From Saxidomus purpurata (lineage: Eukaryota; Mollusca; Bivalvia; Venerida; Veneridae), in NCBI GenBank assembly GCA_022818135.1, contig JAFMSR010000015.1, positions 29,427,193 to 29,491,192 of the forward strand: a stretch of 64,000 nt of DNA, read 5' to 3'. A model generated the notes under the pieces. That model was not told the origin of the DNA, did no database searches, and saw nothing but the letters and a program-made list of their open reading frames with translations. Below are positions 59,889 to 64,000 of the stretch, piece after piece. Within the stretch, counting starts at the first letter, position 1. Each line of letters opens with the position of its first letter. The position numbers were made by a program, and so were the translations under genes.

Positions 59889-59930
59889 TCAAGGTCTTTC
59901 AAACAGTATTTACTATTTGAAAGACCTTGA
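59889..59930. repeat. Perfect 15-bp hairpin
   Basis: TCAAGGTCTTTCAAA (59889-59903) and TTTGAAAGACCTTGA (59916-59930) pair perfectly around a 12-base loop, and one further A-T pair extends the stem. A shortened relative lies at 55037-55060. Confidence 0.85.
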
Positions 59931-60938
59931 TAGCATACGGGTATTCCAAAAAGTCATAAATTTGTCAATTGTTTCAATACCCCCATAACCTCGTGGTAGC
60001 TTTAGGTTGGTATAATAATTGAAGCATTATCCTGAATAAACCCTGTTAGCACTTTTGTTTAAAAAAGAGTCAATAGAATATGATTTAAATACGAAATATA
60101 GCCTATATGCCTCGTTTGGTTTAAGAAGGGAGATTACCCCTCTAGAGACAATCACTCTATGAATAGGAGTTTCGTCCCTTAGACTTCCTGGCAGCACCGC
60201 AACAAAATGTAAACAAATATTCAACCGGACATACAGGTAAATTAACTTTTGCAAATAAGACTAACTAGCAAAATTCCGAAGTTAAACAAAAACTTTGTAA
60301 ATGTATAATGATAATGAAGTGTATGTATATGAACAATTGTGTTTACAAACGTATAAAATAGCTTACTTTTTGAATTTAACATGTTTTCGCGACCTATCTA
60401 TCTCTAGATCTACTGTCACTACTGTCACTTCACACCTGTCTTTCGAGTCTTATGGACAGGAGTGCGTGCCATCAATTTAATGAAAGTAAAACATTCAAAT
60501 ACTACAGGCAAAGTTCCCAATATATAGTGTAAGAGTGAAAATAAAAGCCATCAGTTTGTAAACTTTTGTAAAATATAGTAGAAAAGAGAGAAAGGTAAAA
60601 GCGGTAGAAACATTCCTTAATAATCTAGTAGTTTAATTCAGAAACAGCCTGCTTGAAAGAGTTCAAACTAGGCATAGTAGGAATGTGATGAGGCAGACCA
60701 TTCTTGTTCGCAATGGTTTCAACGTAATTACATGTAGATGTAGCAAGTCTTTTCAAGATCTAGCAAAGAAGTTTGTCTGCAGGATGGTAAAAGTGTGAAT
60801 TTTTTAGGATATCTTGGTTAAAACGTATTTTGTATGGACCACTTGTAGCGTTAAGTTTATAAAAGAGCAGTGTCATTTCATTCGGTTTACCTGTGGTGTC
60901 AAAACTTCACTCTCTAGACGTTTTACCCATAGTCATTT
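59931..60938. other. AT-rich intergenic DNA
   Basis: No gene or repeat could be supported. Confidence 0.4.
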
Positions 60939-61080
60939 AACCCCAGGGTTAGCCCAACAAATTGTGAGCCAGGGCTTTTTGTTATATAGGACGGCCGCCC
61001 TAAAGACAGACATCTATGTAATATCAATTTGTAAAATCGGTCGGTCTTGTAGTCGAAATATTGAGGCTAACCCCAGGGTT
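60939..61080. mobile_element. 142-bp element with GGCTAACCC inverted ends
   Basis: AACCCCAGGGTTAGCC (60939-60954) is inverted as GGCTAACCCCAGGGTT (61065-61080) with two mismatches. The interior is short and non-coding. The 109-codon open frame that crosses it (60814-61143) has no recognised product. Confidence 0.5.
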
Positions 61081-61455
61081 TACTTAAGTCAAAAAAATTT
61101 GTCCATCACATTGCTTATAGAATATATCTTATTTAAACTTTGAAGTATATTGCTTTACCTGGATACATGTATAAAAGTGAACTGTACATGTAATCACTAT
61201 TTCTCTTTATATTAAATGACCAGTCACATCTGCAGACAATTTGGTAAAGTAGATTCTGGGCCAAAAAAGTAGATTGTAATTATTTAAAATTGAATTAGAA
61301 TTATAATTCACATACTATGAGAACCCCATATGCACACTGAAGCAGATTTTGCCACTCAACAGACACATTTACACATTTTAAAGATGCCCCTTTTTCACTC
61401 ACTGTAGTTATCTTCATTATGGTCTATTATACTACACAGCGGCAATCCGGATTCG

Positions 61456-61482
61456 GTTACCTAGACTTTTGGTCTAGGTAAC
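61456..61482. repeat. Perfect 11-bp hairpin
   Basis: GTTACCTAGAC (61456-61466) and GTCTAGGTAAC (61472-61482) pair perfectly around TTTTG. A further G-T and C-G pair extends the stem. Confidence 0.85.
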
Positions 61483-62235
61483 TGGCACTACATTATATAT
61501 AGGCTTAAGTGGGCTCATTCTTGAAAACATGAGAGTTTCACAGATATCATATTAATTTAGAGTCATGATGTGTTTGGCAGTTTGTGTGACGTACACTGTA
61601 ATTACAGCAAAAAGAATCCTCCAAAAGGCTTTTTTTTCACAATGAAATGTTTCAAATAAGGAAGGGAATTGTTGTAGGATGGAGTGTTGAGCTCAAAAGA
61701 AGCCACTCATGATAATAGCTCATTAATTTTATTTCTTCAAACAATGCAGAATTCTGGATTTCTAGTAAAATGTTTTAGAGTTTTTATACAATGTCTATTG
61801 GTACTCTTCCTTTGCAAAATAGAAAGATCAATGTGAGTGTGGTTACAGGAAATTTTCTATATTTGTATAGAATAGGTACTGTGACTTAAACATATAGTGG
61901 GAAGCTTTATTTATATTATCTAATGTGTTGTTACTGATAATAAGTGAAGTACTATGAACATATTTTAACATAGTTCAGATTTATTGGTCAGTCTATAGCA
62001 TTTACAATGAAAGTGAAAAATATGGCAGTATCATTGAATGTAACCCACTAAACACTGTGTTTTACAATTATCTGATTAGAAAAAGGTTGTTGATGAAGTT
62101 CAAATACAAAATTATACCCAGCTTTTGCATTTAATTTTTGTATGTGTATCATGTATATTTGTAGAGATCATATGCAATAATATTATATTGCTTGGAATTG
62201 TCAGATAAATTAATTAACATTGATTACCATTTCCT
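61483..62235. other. AT-rich intergenic DNA
   Basis: No gene, RNA or repeat could be supported. Confidence 0.4.
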
Positions 62236-62258
62236 CTCAGCCAATAGAGTTGGCTGAG
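62236..62258. repeat. Perfect 9-bp hairpin
   Basis: CTCAGCCAA (62236-62244) and TTGGCTGAG (62250-62258) pair perfectly around a 5-base loop (TAGAG). Confidence 0.8.
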
Positions 62259-64000
62259 TATGTTGAAAGGTAGCTACTTTTTCTTTTTTTTATTGCCCCA
62301 TCTGTTTAGATTGTTTATAGTCCCCCTGTGAACTTGACAAGACCCCTTTTTTATCTTGATCATCAGATGCTATCTCTTCAGACCTACAAAAATGTGCCAA
62401 AATCCCTTATATCCCTAGCATTTGTATCTGCCAGGTAATCATCAGCATGGAATTGTATCAATAAACACCTCCCTGATAAATGATCCATCTGATCGGACAT
62501 TAATAGCCCTATCAAATTACTGGCACACATCTCTACAAGGTCAATATAATTCTCCTAGCAATCTGTTTGAGCATTGCTGCAGTAGTATAATGATAATAAA
62601 CAATATTAAAAATTCTCTTGATTTAGGAAATTTAAGTGAAACTATTATAACAGATAAGTTAAAAGTGTAAGATATAATTCGTTTTCCATTTCCTTAATCG
62701 TATATAATAATAATAAAATGAATTTTTAAGCACATACAAATAATGTACATTATTTTGTATATATCGATAAATGTCTCTTTTGTTCATTAAATGCCTATAC
62801 AAGAACCTTTTGTAATAAATTGCAATCCACCCAAAATTTGAAAAAACTTTATTTTAAACTGTTTACTTCACCAATGTTACTGGTTATTACTTCAATTTGT
62901 ACCTGAAACTGTGAGTTTTTTTGCAATTCTCAATAGGTTGTTCAAAATTGCACCTTAGTTTCAAAAAGAAACGCATGGCAAACTTTCGTGGTGGTTTGAA
63001 GGAATATATTAGACATTATAATTTTATAAAGTAGTATAAAGACTACTATCTTTCATGACCAACTCAGTTTATGAACGCTGTGAGCTTCTGTTAGCAGTAC
63101 CATAATTGAAAGAATTTAAAATTCAATATAAATAATGGAATGTCTATTCGCAAGAAGTAACAGAATATTTCATTTTTTGTTACCCTGCATTTCTTTTTCC
63201 TTTCAATATATAATCAAATTATATTAGTTCTCATCCATACTGTGGTATATTAGAAAGGTTGACTGGGGAGCATGACTTTGTGACAGGTCATACTTCCTAT
63301 TTTCCATAGTAAAGCAAAAGGTTTCTATAAAAATTTTAACATTTTAGGAAACAAGGGGAGGCATATTAACTACATAATGTTAAATTTAATATAAAGGGCT
63401 TTTTAAAAAAAAAGATGGGGAAGGGTAAAGGTCTTATATTTAGGGGGAAAATAGCTCAGCCAATATATTAAGAGGAACAAATAAGCCAAGTTTAGGGTGA
63501 AAATGTATGATTTGAATGAAATTTCTGAGAGGAAGATACCTGTAAACAGTTTAACTGTATAATATAGAATGAAAAATGGTTAGGAGTTGGGGAATGCATT
63601 TGGGGTGATAGTAGAGCGGGAAGTAATTGTTTAAGTTTGTAAGCAAGTGTGGGAGGACTGTAAATAATAACAGAAGCAAGTGGTTGTATGCCTGCACCAA
63701 CAGGTGCAGCTTTACAGTAAATTACAGTGCAACATCAGATATACAGAGTTAGGTGATGTTTTACCTTAATCCTTCTACCTAGTGCCAAGTGGAAGTAATT
63801 ATGCCATAGTCTAGATGATTAGTGTATTACAAGTCAGACTGCTGCATTCTAAAAAGTTTGTGGTCAGAGGCCCGGCAGGAAAATACGAAATGAATTAAAT
63901 GGTAAATTTGGACCTCCTGTAGATTGAATTATTATACTGTTGAACCTGTGTTGATGATCACCTCAGTAGATGCCAGTGCTAAAACATTCCAGGCTTGTCT
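62259..64000. other. Intergenic DNA, purine-rich near 63340-63660
   Basis: An 82-codon frame at 62422-62670 lacks an ATG start and has no recognised product. From about 63340 to 63660 the plus strand is purine-rich with several GGGGA-type runs. A short CTGCACC/GGTGCAG hairpin lies at 63692-63709. No gene is supported up to the window edge. Confidence 0.4.

Noticed and set aside
59904..59915. Second rolling-circle nonamer in the loop of the 59889 hairpin
   Set aside because: The loop CAGTATTTACTA has an extra T compared with NANTATTAC, so it does not match the consensus.
62422..62670. 82-codon plus-strand gene
   Set aside because: It begins at a non-ATG codon, has no clear splice or promoter context and no recognised family.

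Overview
This window is eukaryotic, intron-bearing, AT-rich and crowded with repeats. Several features suggest a marine bivalve mollusc: tRNA-derived SINEs, Helentron/pearl-like elements with a core of roughly 150-180 bp tandem repeats, and a gene combining a SUEL-type lectin domain with a CUB-like domain. The species is an inference; no marker gene is present. I see no bacterial gene, operon or CRISPR array.

Layout. 1-7030 is intergenic. It holds a degenerate tRNA-like sequence, two copies of a tRNA-headed SINE (one split by a 423-bp insertion), one copy of a second SINE family, a large foldback at 6110-6246 and three weak exon-like stretches on the minus strand. 7033-38852 is a tandem satellite: 76 nearly identical 410-bp units (ATG-anchored starts from 7423 to 38168), with one diverged unit at each edge. 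38853-47130 is dense repeat DNA: a tandem-repeat element nested inside another, a 1.86-kb segment between 48-bp inverted repeats that contains a strong CCAAT/TATA promoter, and a cluster of eight CCAATTGG palindromes. 47131-50962 is mostly featureless apart from a good minus-strand exon candidate (48330-48420), a tRNA-like sequence and a diverged tandem duplication.

The one gene I can reconstruct runs from 50963 to 57228 on the plus strand. It has eight exons with matching phases and encodes 443 residues. In order these are a signal peptide, a SUEL/rhamnose-binding-lectin-like domain, a CUB-like domain, a Ser/Thr/Ala linker, one membrane helix and a tail of about 100 residues. It is best read as a single-pass cell-surface receptor or adhesion protein. 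From 57229 to the end there is no convincing gene. That part holds a MITE, more tandem-repeat DNA, tRNA-like SINE heads and several strong hairpins. The most notable hairpin is at 59437-59470: an 11-14 bp stem with a NANTATTAC-type nonamer at its apex, flanked by 19-bp direct repeats, which resembles a rolling-circle origin.

The most interesting items are the stem-loop with iteron-like repeats at 59381-59492, the exon-like segment carried in every satellite unit, the palindrome cluster at 45671-45840, and the lectin-CUB receptor with degenerate sugar-binding motifs.
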